A stretch of 64,000 nucleotides of DNA from an uncultured Crocinitomix sp. (GTDB lineage: Bacteria; Bacteroidota; Bacteroidia; Flavobacteriales_D; Crocinitomicaceae): the NCBI GenBank assembly GCA_905478225.1, contig CAJQHR010000024.1, positions 1-64,000 of the forward strand, given 5' to 3'. The stretch's first letter is position 1. Each line of letters opens with the position of its first letter. The position numbers and the translations under genes were made by a program. A model generated the notes under the pieces. It worked only from the letters and a program-made list of their open reading frames with translations. It was not told where the DNA came from and did not search any database. Below are positions 24,736 to 34,086 of the stretch, in pieces.

Positions 24736-25944
24736 TTATTTATATAGCCAATAGGTTGGGTTAATATTACTAATCTGTCCGTCGGTTGTGATTTTACGAA
24801 TTTCAAAATGCACTTCTGAATTTCCAGATGAATTAATAAGTAAGGCGCCCATCTCCTGTTTAACGCGAACTTGGTCACCTGTTTTAACATAGGTTTCTTG
24901 TAGGTTAGAATAAATGGTGCGGTAATTTCCATGTGCTATAATTACAGCCTTTCCAGCGCCCGGAATCACAATAACGCTTGTTACTTCGCCCGCATAAACG
25001 GCACGAACGGTCGATCCTTTTACTGTGGTAATGTCAACGCCATTGTTATATGTAAATACATTGACATGCGCAGGATGTGGTTGCTTCCCAAATCCTTTAG
25101 TAATCTCTCCACTTGCAACAGGCCAAGGGAGGCGTCCTTTATTGTCTTCAAAGCCTTTATTGCTTAATTCAATCTCACTGCGTTCGGCAACCGATATGTT
25201 TTTCTTTTTTTCGGCTAAAATTTCTTTGTTAATTGCAGCATTAATTGCGTTTTGAATTTCGCGTGATTTTTTTCGTTGATTCGCTAATTCTTGCTTGAGT
25301 TGGGTCTCTTGACCCTGCATTTCTTTAATGGTTTGCTTCTGGTTTTCACGGTCGCGGACATATCTTTTTTGTTCTTGAGAACTGCGAACTGTAATATCAT
25401 CCTTTTCTCGTTTTTTTGTTTCAAGAATAAGCTGTTGTTGCTTTAATTTTTCAATCAAGGTTTGAATTTTGCTAATTTGGTCAGAGCGGTACTTTGAAAG
25501 CTGCTCCAAATACTCCATACGCTTATTGGCTTGGTTGAAAGATTCAGACGACAGCACAAATAGTAACGAGGCGGTTGAATTTCGCATTTTATAAGCCTTA
25601 ACAATCATCTGCTTGTATTGCTCTTTTTGTTGCCCCACTTCTAATTCTAACTTGGCAATTTCCAAATTAAGTTGAGAAATGTCTGAATCCAGTTTTGACA
25701 TTTGCAATTGTAAATTGTCAAGTAATGCTTGTCGATATTGGATTTTGCGGTCAATTAAGTTGATATTATCTGAGAGGTTTTCGCGACTTTCAGCCGTACT
25801 CTCTAATAACTGTTGAGTCAACCCAATTTTTTTTTCAAGCTCTTGTTGTTGCTTTTTTAAGCGGTCGCTCTCTTTCTCTTGACCAATTGCTGTAAAGGCC
25901 AAAAAACAGAATAATATTGCGATATATTTACTTATTGCACTCAA
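24736..25944 (-). CDS. EnvC-like murein hydrolase activator (degenerate M23)
   Basis: 402 residues from a TTG at 25944. Signal peptide (KYIAILFCFLAFTAIGQ), long coiled coil (about 25-235, heptads in LKKQQQELEKKIGLTQQLLE), then a LytM/M23 domain (about 275-400). Two zinc ligands are lost: NNGVDI has Asn where active enzymes have His, and YSNL has Asn in place of His, while HFEIR keeps one His. This is the pattern of EnvC, which activates amidases and does not cut peptidoglycan itself. It acts in septal wall splitting. Its start overlaps the DUF4292 gene by 17 bases. Confidence 0.9.
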   Translation of the reverse strand: MSAISKYIAILFCFLAFTAIGQEKESDRLKKQQQELEKKIGLTQQLLESTAESRENLSDNINLIDRKIQYRQALLDNLQLQMSKLDSDISQLNLEIAKLELEVGQQKEQYKQMIVKAYKMRNSTASLLFVLSSESFNQANKRMEYLEQLSKYRSDQISKIQTLIEKLKQQQLILETKKREKDDITVRSSQEQKRYVRDRENQKQTIKEMQGQETQLKQELANQRKKSREIQNAINAAINKEILAEKKKNISVAERSEIELSNKGFEDNKGRLPWPVASGEITKGFGKQPHPAHVNVFTYNNGVDITTVKGSTVRAVYAGEVTSVIVIPGAGKAVIIAHGNYRTIYSNLQETYVKTGDQVRVKQEMGALLINSSGNSEVHFEIRKITTDGQISNINPTYWLYK

Positions 25945-26767
25945 CGTATGAATCTGGTATTTTAATTTTTATTTCGGATGGCTTGTTAATTTTTACTGAA
26001 GCGTAATTCAATTCAATTTCAAGTGTATCTTTCGGATTAGTGATATTAATAATTGTGGATTCCGGAACTTTGAAGCTTTCTTCTATTTTTGTTTCTAAAT
26101 AAGCAATTTGAATGGATGTTGTGTCCGAAGGCACTTCAATATTCGTTTGAAAAACGGCTAAGGTTTTTGCATCCATGTGATATTGAATCAACATCACATT
26201 ATCTTCCAAATTTAATCGGTCATTCTCTAATCTTTTATACAAACGTTCTTTATGTGAAGAGAGAATGTAATGATCAGGGTCTTTTATTTCTTGATATTTC
26301 GTGTTTTCATCTAAACCTATTGGCAATCCCAAAATCAAATCTTGGAAAAAATCAAATTCAATTTCAGTTCCAAATAATGTTGAAATATATGCTAAACTCT
26401 CTTTGAAATAGCATTTCTCCATCTTATTTGCGAAAAATATGGAATCTGTGGTGACCATATATGTGGCAAAAACAGCAGGACCAACTTTAATGGATCCGCC
26501 AAATGCGGTATCTATATTCAGTTTAACATAGCATGAAAACGAGGCGTTTTGCTTCGTGCGTTTTAAATCAACGCCAATTCTCACGGCCAAAAAGTCGTAT
26601 GGAATGGTGTCTTGTGCCAACAAGGCTCTCTCTAGTTCTTTCGTGCTTTTATTGGGAAGTTTTTCGTCTTTATCTTCATGCTTTCTGTTCCCACAAGAAA
26701 CAATAAACACAACTAAAAAGAGTGTGAAAAATCCAATTAAAATATTTTTTTTACTGTACTTATTCAT
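25928..26767 (-). CDS. DUF4292 lipoprotein
   Basis: 279 residues. Lipoprotein signal with lipobox FIVSC (Cys near 25), then beta-strand repeats (YDFLAVRIGVDLKRTKQNAS, SFSCYVKLNIDTAFGGSIKV, FDFFQDLILGLPIG) typical for DUF4292, a LolA/LolB-like half-barrel family of Bacteroidota. The likely role is in outer-membrane lipoprotein or lipid handling, inferred from fold resemblance. It sits between a TPR lipoprotein and the EnvC-like gene, an order I recall from other Flavobacteriales. Confidence 0.85.
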   Translation of the reverse strand: MNKYSKKNILIGFFTLFLVVFIVSCGNRKHEDKDEKLPNKSTKELERALLAQDTIPYDFLAVRIGVDLKRTKQNASFSCYVKLNIDTAFGGSIKVGPAVFATYMVTTDSIFFANKMEKCYFKESLAYISTLFGTEIEFDFFQDLILGLPIGLDENTKYQEIKDPDHYILSSHKERLYKRLENDRLNLEDNVMLIQYHMDAKTLAVFQTNIEVPSDTTSIQIAYLETKIEESFKVPESTIINITNPKDTLEIELNYASVKINKPSEIKIKIPDSYVECNK

Positions 26768-26806
26768 GGGTTAATTGCGTGTCATATTAATGAATCGTTG
26801 CGCGAC

Positions 26807-28561
26807 TTACTCTGGTTTATAGTAGGTTTTGTCTTCGGCTTTTCGTTTAAGTAATTCCGAATCATTTCCGTATTTAATGGCTTCTCCCCAAAGTTCAACT
26901 GCTTTCTCTTTTTCGCCATCCAAATACAAGGCATCTGCATAGTGTTCCAGAATTACTCCGTCTGTATTATTTTCAAATAGCGCCTGTAAAAAGGCTTCAC
27001 TCGCACTTTTATATTCTTTTTTACGGAAAAGAATTTGCCCATAAACATCCAGAATTTTTGAACTTTTTGGTGCTATATTTATTCCTTTTTTGATTTCAAT
27101 TTCGGCTTGATTTAATTCGTTTTTATTCATTAACCTTAAGGCATTGTCAGCATATACATTAATGTTTCCAGGGAATGTTTGGATCGCTTGGTCAAAGTAA
27201 AATTTACCTTCATCCAAATTCAATTGGCGATAATTCATATCACCTAATTGATAGAGAAATTCGGATTGTAATTGAGGATCTTGCACTACCAAATCTTTGC
27301 CAAGAAAGAACCACTCCTCAGCTTTTTCGTAATTTTTTGTTTCCATTGCCCCAATTCCAGTAAACAAATAAATAATCGGTTGAGCTGGAAAAAGTTCTGC
27401 GGCCTTTTGTCCATTTGAATAAAGCCCGTCATAATTGGTTAAGTTCGATTGCGCATCCAATAGGCGTAACCATAAATTAAATGATGCGGGATCAATTTCT
27501 ACCGCCATTTCATATTGTTCCTCGGCCTTCGCATAATCCTCTTGAAAAGACCAAAAATCACCATAATAATTATGCATTTTGCCATTCCCTAAATTCGAGT
27601 CATAAATAATTTCAAAAAGAGCTGACACGCCTTCTCGCATTTCTTTAAAATCGCGTTCATTCTTGGCGGTGTAGGGCAGTAAACCGTGGAGAATATCTAG
27701 TTTTCGATCCAGTTCAACATCTTCACTTAAGAATCCTTTCGTTAAATTGTCAAAAGCGCCTTGAACATTGTCCTGGCGTAGCTCTAAGTCAGCCAGCATA
27801 ACATGTGCTTGCCCATAATTAGGGTTGTCAATTAAGATGGATTGGACCATTTTTTTTGATTCTTCGAATTCATTTTGTTGCATATAAAATTCAGCTACGA
27901 TTATTTTATAGTCGGCATCTTCCGGATTTTCGTCAATGAGTCGTTTTAATTCTTCCTCGGCTTTTTCTTTTTCGCCTAATTGTGTATATAAATCATGTTT
28001 TGTAAAAGTAAGCTCTGGTATTACACCAGTTTCAACTTCAATTTCATTGAGCATAGCAATGGCTTCTGTATTTCTTTCGGCGCGAATTAGCGCATCAACA
28101 TACTTAAACTTAATGTCTACGTTTTTTTCATCTGCAATAATTGCTGCATATAAGTCTGCAGTTTTTATAAAATCGCTTCGTTCAAAGTAAAGGTCTGCTA
28201 ACCGCAGGGCGTACCATTTATTCGCTTTATTATTTTCGTAAGCTTGCACAGCATGATGTAAGGTTTTATCCTTGTCCCCTTGTGTTTGATAGAGGTCTGA
28301 CAAAGCAATATGTACGGCATGATTATTTGGCTCAAGTTCTAAGCAACGCTGAAAAAGTGCAATTGCTTTTTCATGATGACCAATCATTTTTTCAGAATTT
28401 GCTTGATGAAATTCAGTTTTAAAAGTTTTACGCTGCGTATAAATATTCGACTCTTGCGTTTCCTTAGCATTATTACAGCCAATTACTAAAAACAGCATAA
28501 ACGCATAGTAAATGGTGCGCTTTAACGTTGAAAAGGCGATATTTTGAGGCGATTTTATCAT
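26807..28561 (-). CDS. TPR-repeat lipoprotein
   Basis: 584 residues. Lipobox VIGC near residue 29. The rest is tetratricopeptide repeats, about twelve to fourteen, such as EKAIALFQRCLELEPNNHAV and AKAEEQYEMAVEIDPASFNL. It is a periplasmic scaffold tethered by lipid. Start ATG overlaps the stop of the nucleotidyltransferase gene by four bases (28558-28561), so they are translationally coupled. Its place in this envelope gene run suggests a role in envelope assembly, not yet defined. Confidence 0.88.
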   Translation of the reverse strand: MIKSPQNIAFSTLKRTIYYAFMLFLVIGCNNAKETQESNIYTQRKTFKTEFHQANSEKMIGHHEKAIALFQRCLELEPNNHAVHIALSDLYQTQGDKDKTLHHAVQAYENNKANKWYALRLADLYFERSDFIKTADLYAAIIADEKNVDIKFKYVDALIRAERNTEAIAMLNEIEVETGVIPELTFTKHDLYTQLGEKEKAEEELKRLIDENPEDADYKIIVAEFYMQQNEFEESKKMVQSILIDNPNYGQAHVMLADLELRQDNVQGAFDNLTKGFLSEDVELDRKLDILHGLLPYTAKNERDFKEMREGVSALFEIIYDSNLGNGKMHNYYGDFWSFQEDYAKAEEQYEMAVEIDPASFNLWLRLLDAQSNLTNYDGLYSNGQKAAELFPAQPIIYLFTGIGAMETKNYEKAEEWFFLGKDLVVQDPQLQSEFLYQLGDMNYRQLNLDEGKFYFDQAIQTFPGNINVYADNALRLMNKNELNQAEIEIKKGINIAPKSSKILDVYGQILFRKKEYKSASEAFLQALFENNTDGVILEHYADALYLDGEKEKAVELWGEAIKYGNDSELLKRKAEDKTYYKPE

Positions 28562-29559
28562 TCAATAGTTGTGTAATCACCAATACTGATGACTTTACCA
28601 TGACTTAAGATTTTGGCGTTGTTACCAATCATTGAATCTTGTAAAATAGAATTTGTGATCATGGCATTTTTTTGCACAATTGAATTCGTTACTACTGAAT
28701 TTTTAACTGTGGTTCCGCGTCCTAAAGACACGTGTGGTCCAACAACCGCATTTTCAATAACAACATGCTCACCAATGAAACACGGCGGAACAACAACTGA
28801 ATTTTTCATTACCAAATCAGCAGAAATCAAATCTTTGTCCTTATCAAATTCAAGTACACGTTGATTGGTGTGAACAGTTACTTTTTTATTTCCACAGTCT
28901 AGCCATTCAGTTACTTTTCCAGGTTTGAACTTTGCTCCTTTTTTAGTAAGGTTTTTAAGGGCATCCGGTAATTGATATTCGCCTCCTTTAATAATCCCGT
29001 TATCAATAAGGTATTGTAATTCGTATTTTAATTTCCCGCCATCTTTGAAATAATATATTCCAATCATTGCCAAGTCAGACACGAAAGTTTCTGGTTTTTC
29101 TACAAAGTCGGTAATTATACCTTCGTCATTCAATTTTACCACGCCAAACGCAGAAGGATCGTCAATTTGACTTACCCAAAGAATCCCATCAGCATCAGCA
29201 TCTAATGTAAAGTCTGCTTTAAAAAGTGTGTCAGCAAAAGCCACCACGACAGGTCCGCTTAACGAATCTGCAGCACAAAGCACAGCATGAGCAGTACCGA
29301 GTGCTTTATCTTGGTAGTAAATACTTCCTTTCGCACCCAATTGCTCGGCAACCTTAATTAATTCGGTTTCTACCTCTTTCCCGAAATCACCAATTACAAA
29401 GGCGATTTCTTCAATTTTTTCAGTACTAGTTTTGGCAATGTCTTGTACCAATCTATGTACAATCGGTTTTCCCCCAACAGGAACTAAAGGTTTGGGAACC
29501 GTAAGCGTATGCGGTCTTAATCTACTTCCTCTTCCCGCCATTGGTACAATTATCTTCAT
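28558..29559 (-). CDS. Sugar-phosphate nucleotidyltransferase with beta-helix tail
   Basis: 333 residues. The N-terminal Rossmann-like domain carries the signature MAGRGSRLRPHT and PKPLVPVGGKP (nucleotide and sugar-phosphate binding) and FADTLFKADF with the metal Asp. A left-handed beta-helix (about 255-325) is built of hexapeptide turns (VVIENAVVGPHVSLGRGTTV). The family makes NDP-sugars from sugar 1-phosphates (RmlA-like, GlmU-like). Substrate cannot be read from sequence alone. It feeds glycan synthesis, in line with the flippase gene nearby. Confidence 0.9.
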   Translation of the reverse strand: MKIIVPMAGRGSRLRPHTLTVPKPLVPVGGKPIVHRLVQDIAKTSTEKIEEIAFVIGDFGKEVETELIKVAEQLGAKGSIYYQDKALGTAHAVLCAADSLSGPVVVAFADTLFKADFTLDADADGILWVSQIDDPSAFGVVKLNDEGIITDFVEKPETFVSDLAMIGIYYFKDGGKLKYELQYLIDNGIIKGGEYQLPDALKNLTKKGAKFKPGKVTEWLDCGNKKVTVHTNQRVLEFDKDKDLISADLVMKNSVVVPPCFIGEHVVIENAVVGPHVSLGRGTTVKNSVVTNSIVQKNAMITNSILQDSMIGNNAKILSHGKVISIGDYTTIE

Positions 29560-29691
29560 GTTTGTTTTTTTGTACTTAGTAGTTAGTCTTGAGTAACTAG
29601 TACTTCGTGTTTAATAATTTTCTTTAGTCAATAGTTTTTAGTATTACTTCTAGCCCTGACCTATAATCACATTCAATATTTCTAGGCGGAA

Positions 29692-29716
29692 GGTCACTGA
29701 GGTTCTCGAAGTGCCG
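29692..29716 (-). repeat. Extragenic repeat copy 1, just after dut
   Basis: On the minus strand it reads GGCACTTCGAGAACCTCAG then TGACC, beginning three bases past the dut stop codon. It resembles the widespread extragenic element of the form CACTTCGACA-GCTCAGTGACC known to me from many Bacteroidota genomes. A related copy is at 53291-53325. Confidence 0.5.
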
Positions 29717-29718
29717 AC

Positions 29719-30153
29719 TTACTTAACCCCTGTACTTCCAAATCCCCCCGCACCTCGCTCTGTCTCATCCAATACCTCAACTTCAATAAAATCGGCTTGC
29801 TCACATTTAGCTACAACCATCTGAGCAATTCGTTCGCCATCAGCCACAATAAATTCCTCATTGGATAGGTTTACCAAAATCACGCCAATTTCTCCTCTAT
29901 AATCCGCATCAATTGTTCCGGGTGAGTTTAAAACACTAATTCCTTTCTTATAAGCAAGTCCACTTCTTGGACGAACTTGTGCTTCGTATCCTTCTGGCAA
30001 AGCAATAAACAAGCCTGTTTTTATTAATGCACGCTCTAGTGGTTTCAGGGTTACAGGTGCTTCCAAATTTGCGCGTAAATCTACTCCAGCGGAAAGCGGC
30101 GTTTCATATTGTGGAATTGGATGTTTGGACTTATTTATAATTTCAATTGTCAT
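29719..30153 (-). CDS. dut: dUTP diphosphatase
   Basis: 144 residues with all five trimeric dUTPase motifs in order: [48 protein letters not shown] and [10 protein letters not shown]. The catalytic Asp and the uracil-binding Tyr lie in IDADYRG. It converts dUTP to dUMP and PPi, keeping uracil out of DNA. Length is typical. It lies 30 bases after the flippase gene. Confidence 0.96.
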   Translation of the reverse strand: MTIEIINKSKHPIPQYETPLSAGVDLRANLEAPVTLKPLERALIKTGLFIALPEGYEAQVRPRSGLAYKKGISVLNSPGTIDADYRGEIGVILVNLSNEEFIVADGERIAQMVVAKCEQADFIEVEVLDETERGAGGFGSTGVK

Positions 30154-30183
30154 GATATGCGGTAAAAACCAAAAGTAATAAAA

Positions 30184-31641
30184 TTATCCCTTTTTAAGGC
30201 TTCGTATAGGCCTTTCTATGAATAGAATAATTCCAATAAATACAAGTAAAAAAATGCCGTTCATAATAAAGAGCGACCACGTAAAAATAGTTTGATCTCT
30301 AACAATAAGTTTACTGATTCCGGAAAGTACAATTGCCGAGATGATATAAAGCCCAATTTTTCTAAGATTATATTTGATAGGATAATGCTTTTGTCCATAG
30401 TAGTACGAGGCCACCATCATACTAAAGTAAACCGCAAAAGTTGCAATTGCCGATCCCATATAACCAATAACTGGAATTAATGAGATGTTTAAAGTTAGAG
30501 TGAGGCAAGCTCCACCTAAGGCGATATAGGCTCCGTATTTTGTTTTGTCTGCCAATTTATACCAAATTGATTGGTTGTAATAAATACCTAAAAACACGTT
30601 TGCTAAGAGTAGGATAGGGACAACTTTCAGTCCTTCCCAATAATCTGGATTTGGTATAAACCACTTAAATAGATAGATGTTAAGGGAAATGACGAGGAAA
30701 ATAAGTGTCACTACAATTACAAAATAAGTCATCACTTTAGAGTATATTTTGTTTTTGTCTTTATTTTTTTCTTGTGCAAAAAAGAAGGGTTCTGCCGCGT
30801 ATCGAAAGGCAGTGATGAACAATGTAATTAGGATGGATAATTTATAATTGGCAGAGTAAATCCCAACTTGACTTTCTGCATATTCGAGGCTGTTTGACCC
30901 CGCTAACATTTTACTCAGTAAAACACGATCAATGACTTCATTTACAATTCCTGCAAATCCGGCTAAGACTAACGGAAGTGCGAATATTGTCATAGTTCTT
31001 ACCACAACCTTGTCCCAGGTAAAGCGGAACTTTAGAATGTCTTTATAAAGTAAAATGGGTTTTAAAAAACTCGCTATCAAGTTCGCTAAAAAGACGTATC
31101 CAACTCTAAAATCGGACCCGTCTTCCAGAAAACAGAAGATAAAGATCAAGTTTAGAATAATGTTTGTACCAATATTACTAAGCTGAATAAAAGCAAAGCG
31201 TTTCGGTTGATTTAGATACCGCAACCGCGCCATTAACAAGGAGGACGTAGCATCAAATACAAGGATAAATGCAAACCAAATAACGTAGGTCCTAAACTCT
31301 GGATGATCCAACCAATTGGCAATGGATTGAGAGAAGCCTACGAGTAGCACAAGAACTATGGCGTTGACCACTAAAACAATTGAGAAGGCTTGATTAAATG
31401 TTTTTTCTTTGTCTTCCGACTTGTTTACGAATCGAAAGAATGTGGTTTCCATGCCGAATAGCAAGAAAATCATGAAAAATGCCACGTAGCTGTATAAAAT
31501 CGAGATGGATCCGTATTCAGCTGTGGAAAACGCAAACTCAGCAGTATAAAGCGGTACTAGCAAATAATTGAGCAACCGACCAATTATGGTTGATCCGCCA
31601 TAGATGGCTGTTTGACCTGCTAATTTTTTTAAGGTGCTCAC
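30184..31641 (-). CDS. Polysaccharide flippase (MATE/Wzx superfamily)
   Basis: 485 residues with 12-14 membrane helices. The N-terminus (KLAGQTAIYGGSTIIGRLLN, YLLVPLYTAEF) has the pattern of Wzx/RfbX-type exporters, which move lipid-linked oligosaccharides across the inner membrane. Charged cytoplasmic loops (KSEDKEKTFNQ, AQEKNKDKNKIYSK) are typical. Located upstream of dut and the sugar nucleotidyltransferase in one run, it may serve O-antigen, capsule or glycoprotein glycan synthesis. Confidence 0.9.
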   Translation of the reverse strand: MSTLKKLAGQTAIYGGSTIIGRLLNYLLVPLYTAEFAFSTAEYGSISILYSYVAFFMIFLLFGMETTFFRFVNKSEDKEKTFNQAFSIVLVVNAIVLVLLVGFSQSIANWLDHPEFRTYVIWFAFILVFDATSSLLMARLRYLNQPKRFAFIQLSNIGTNIILNLIFIFCFLEDGSDFRVGYVFLANLIASFLKPILLYKDILKFRFTWDKVVVRTMTIFALPLVLAGFAGIVNEVIDRVLLSKMLAGSNSLEYAESQVGIYSANYKLSILITLFITAFRYAAEPFFFAQEKNKDKNKIYSKVMTYFVIVVTLIFLVISLNIYLFKWFIPNPDYWEGLKVVPILLLANVFLGIYYNQSIWYKLADKTKYGAYIALGGACLTLTLNISLIPVIGYMGSAIATFAVYFSMMVASYYYGQKHYPIKYNLRKIGLYIISAIVLSGISKLIVRDQTIFTWSLFIMNGIFLLVFIGIILFIERPIRSLKKG

Positions 31642-31659
31642 AAATTATTTAACCCTGAA

Positions 31660-32439
31660 TTATTTTCTAAAATCCGCTTTTCTTTTTTCGATAAATGCTG
31701 TTGTTCCTTCAATAAATTCTGGCGTTCCAAAACATTTCCCAAATTCTTCAATCTCCACTTCAAATCCATCAACGCCTTCTACGTTATTGGCATTAATAGC
31801 GCGGATTGCAGCATGAATTGCATTTGGAGAGTTTTTGATGATTTTTCCCGCAATTTTTTCTGCCAATGGCATTAATTCTTCACGTGAAACAACATGATTC
31901 ACAAGACCCCATTTATGAGCGTCATCTGCTGATATCATTCCTGCAGTGGTAATCATTTCAAAAGCTTTTCCGTTCCCAACCAATTGTGTTAATCGTTGTG
32001 TGCCGCCGTAACCAGGAATTACCCCCAGCGAAACCTCTGGTAAACCTAAACGCGCATTGTCAGATGCAATTCTGATATGAGCCGCCATGGCCAATTCTAA
32101 TCCGCCACCAAGTGCAAAACCGTTTACCGCAGCAATGACGGGTTTTGACATAAATTCCATAAAGTCGAACAAAATTTCTTGTCCTTTCGCAGCCAGTTCT
32201 TGTCCCTTTTCTATTGAAAAATCGGCAAATTCTTTAATGTCTGCTCCAGCAACAAAGGCTTTTTCGCCTGAACCGGTTACAATAACAACTCCAACATCTT
32301 GATCCTTGTTCGCCGTGTCTAACGCATGATTGAGTTCTTGAATAGTTTCTTTATTCAAGGCGTTCAATTGTTTTGGACGGTTGATCGTAATTTTTAAGAT
32401 TAGCCCCTCACGTTCGGTTAAAAGGTTATTATAACTCAT
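31660..32439 (-). CDS. Enoyl-CoA hydratase/isomerase
   Basis: 259 residues of crotonase type. It has an oxyanion-hole segment AFVAGADIKEF, second oxyanion segment AVNGFALGGGLELAMA, and the catalytic Glu region LPEVSLGVIPGYGGTQRLTQ. The C-terminus is FIEKRKADFRK. It hydrates trans-2-enoyl-CoA in fatty-acid oxidation or butyryl-CoA pathways. First gene of a leftward run, with 18 bases to the flippase gene. Confidence 0.94.
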   Translation of the reverse strand: MSYNNLLTEREGLILKITINRPKQLNALNKETIQELNHALDTANKDQDVGVVIVTGSGEKAFVAGADIKEFADFSIEKGQELAAKGQEILFDFMEFMSKPVIAAVNGFALGGGLELAMAAHIRIASDNARLGLPEVSLGVIPGYGGTQRLTQLVGNGKAFEMITTAGMISADDAHKWGLVNHVVSREELMPLAEKIAGKIIKNSPNAIHAAIRAINANNVEGVDGFEVEIEEFGKCFGTPEFIEGTTAFIEKRKADFRK

Positions 32440-32666
32440 TTTTAATGGATTTTAATGTAAACTATAAAGCTAGGAATTATTGCAGGAAACTAGATCGGAT
32501 ATCTGGATACTTTTAAACAGTTTTTTGTGTGAGGCGTTTCTGAGGAAATGCGCCTGCAATCCTATATTTTTCGTTTAGCTTCTCATAAAAAGGCATTTGT
32601 AACTAATTTTGGTCACTTAGTCCAAAAGTGCGCTTTGTATTGGGCTCCGTCCATGTGATAGTAGTT
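32440..32666. other. Intergenic region between enoyl-CoA hydratase and a T9SS remnant
   Basis: No coding frame that I can support. It must carry the leftward promoter of the envelope gene run. A GGAATTATT-rich AT stretch is present, but no clear TAnnTTTG box for the hydratase gene was found. Confidence 0.35.
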
Positions 32667-32891
32667 ATGAAAGTGAAAACACTAATTCCAGGGTTTTTAA
32701 TGTTGGCAAATGTTTACACATTTGGTCAGCATAGTGATTCAAATTCCACGAAGACTAAAGAATGAGAATGGGACGGATATTATGGTGGGCAACTGGCGAC
32801 TGTCGGGGTTTATGGTTGGCTTATTGAAACGAGAGATACTGAAACCGATACAACTTATCAGTTCAAAGTACACAACACATCACTGCGCTAG
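32667..32891 (+). pseudogene. Remnant of a T9SS type B cargo gene
   Basis: ATG at 32667 opens a signal peptide (KVKTLIPGFLMLANVYTFGQ) and 32 codons, then TGA (32763-32765). In the same frame the next part is EWDGYYGG, VYGWLIETRDTETDTTYQ and HNTSLR ending at TAG. This is the final third of the gliding-motility C-terminal domain (WDG..., GVY..., GHVTLLR). So the ends of one gene survive while the middle, several hundred codons, is gone. The 3' end overlaps hemJ by four bases. Confidence 0.7.
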
Positions 32892-33424
32892 TTCGATTTA
32901 TTTCTTAATGATTTATAAACTTTGATAGCAATCATCAAAACCATTCCGAACGCAATAAATCCAAGCGTCCCATAGATCCAATTAACCTGACTCTTCATCA
33001 CAATTAAAAAGACAATTGCCACTAAAAACAGCGTAGCCACTTCATTCCAAATTCTAAAGAAATTTCCCGATTTGGTTGTTTTACCGCCTTGCAATTTCAG
33101 AAAAAAGGAATGGCAGGTAAAGTGGTAAATAAAAAGTCCAAAAACAAAGGCCAATTTAATGTGCATATAGGGTAATTCTAATAAACCAGGGCGCAAATAC
33201 AATAGGGTTGGACCAAGAATAGCTGTAAGCACAAATGACGGCCAAGTGATCCCATACCATAATCTCTTTGACATAAGTTGATATTGGGGAATAAGCACCT
33301 TTTGCTCATCTTCTGACTTTAGCACTGCCTCTTGCTGGTAAACAAATAACCTTACAATATAAAATAGTCCTGCAAACCATGTCACTATGAAAATTATATG
33401 AAGTGAAAGCACTGCTTGATACAT
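32888..33424 (-). CDS. hemJ: Protoporphyrinogen IX oxidase HemJ (CopD-like membrane protein)
   Basis: 178 residues with four to five membrane helices. The N-terminal helix LSLHIIFIVTWFAGLFYIVR holds the conserved His9 heme ligand, and MHIKLAFVFG holds His88 and Lys90. These fit the UPF0093/HemJ family that oxidises protoporphyrinogen IX to protoporphyrin IX. There is a basic C-terminus. Start overlaps the nadD stop by one base. It is the last gene of the yicC-gmk-nadD-hemJ unit. hemA, hemC and hemD are elsewhere in the window. Confidence 0.9.
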   Translation of the reverse strand: MYQAVLSLHIIFIVTWFAGLFYIVRLFVYQQEAVLKSEDEQKVLIPQYQLMSKRLWYGITWPSFVLTAILGPTLLYLRPGLLELPYMHIKLAFVFGLFIYHFTCHSFFLKLQGGKTTKSGNFFRIWNEVATLFLVAIVFLIVMKSQVNWIYGTLGFIAFGMVLMIAIKVYKSLRNKSN

Positions 33425-34086
33425 TATTTGTAGAAATTCATTTCATCTAAATAGTTAAAAACGGACTCAGATAGTAAATAGCTAACGTCCTTTCCGTCTT
33501 TAATCATTTTACGAATAAAACTGGATGATATTTTCATAACAGGGGCATCTGTCAAGCTCACATTTGGCAAATCAAGAATGCCGTTTGGAATTTCCTTTTC
33601 AAGTTTGGCCTGTTCCTGAATGGTGTATGCACGAGGATAGACAATAATCGAATAATTGGCGATCAGGTGCTCGTAATTTTTCCATTTATGTAACGTTCTC
33701 AGATTATCCTCACCCATTATTAATGTAAACTGATTGTTAGGGTATTTTTCTTTTAATGCTTGAAGGGTAAAGGTGGTATAAGAAGGTTTAGGCAATTGAA
33801 ATTCTATGTCATTTGCCTTTAACTTTGTATTCTGCTCCACGGCAATTCTAACCATTGCTAAGCGGTGAAAATCATCCAATAGGTTCTTCTTTTTTTTGTG
33901 CGGATTTTCAGGAGTGACAATGAACCAAACTTCATCAATACCATCTGTTTGTGCCATATAATTGGCTATGATTAAGTGACCAATATGAATCGGGTTGAAA
34001 GAACCAAAATACAACCCTACACGTTTATTAAACTGTGGTTCTTTACCTGCAAAACCGTCTATAATTTCTGTGACAACATTATCCAT
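33424..34086 (-). CDS. nadD: Nicotinate-nucleotide adenylyltransferase
   Basis: 220 residues. The nucleotidyltransferase motif GSFNPIHIGH is at 28-37 and SSSFIRKMI near the end, both ATP-binding. It makes deamido-NAD from nicotinate mononucleotide. The N-terminus is about 20 residues longer than usual, but the ATG sits directly against the gmk stop codon, which supports this start. Genes overlap or abut on both sides, so gmk, nadD and hemJ share a message. Confidence 0.94.
   Translation of the reverse strand: MDNVVTEIIDGFAGKEPQFNKRVGLYFGSFNPIHIGHLIIANYMAQTDGIDEVWFIVTPENPHKKKKNLLDDFHRLAMVRIAVEQNTKLKANDIEFQLPKPSYTTFTLQALKEKYPNNQFTLIMGEDNLRTLHKWKNYEHLIANYSIIVYPRAYTIQEQAKLEKEIPNGILDLPNVSLTDAPVMKISSSFIRKMIKDGKDVSYLLSESVFNYLDEMNFYK

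Noticed and set aside
32763-32765. TGA as a recoded selenocysteine or read-through codon in the T9SS remnant
   Set aside because: No Sec element seen, the middle of the protein is missing, and only a third of the sorting domain is left; decay explains it better.
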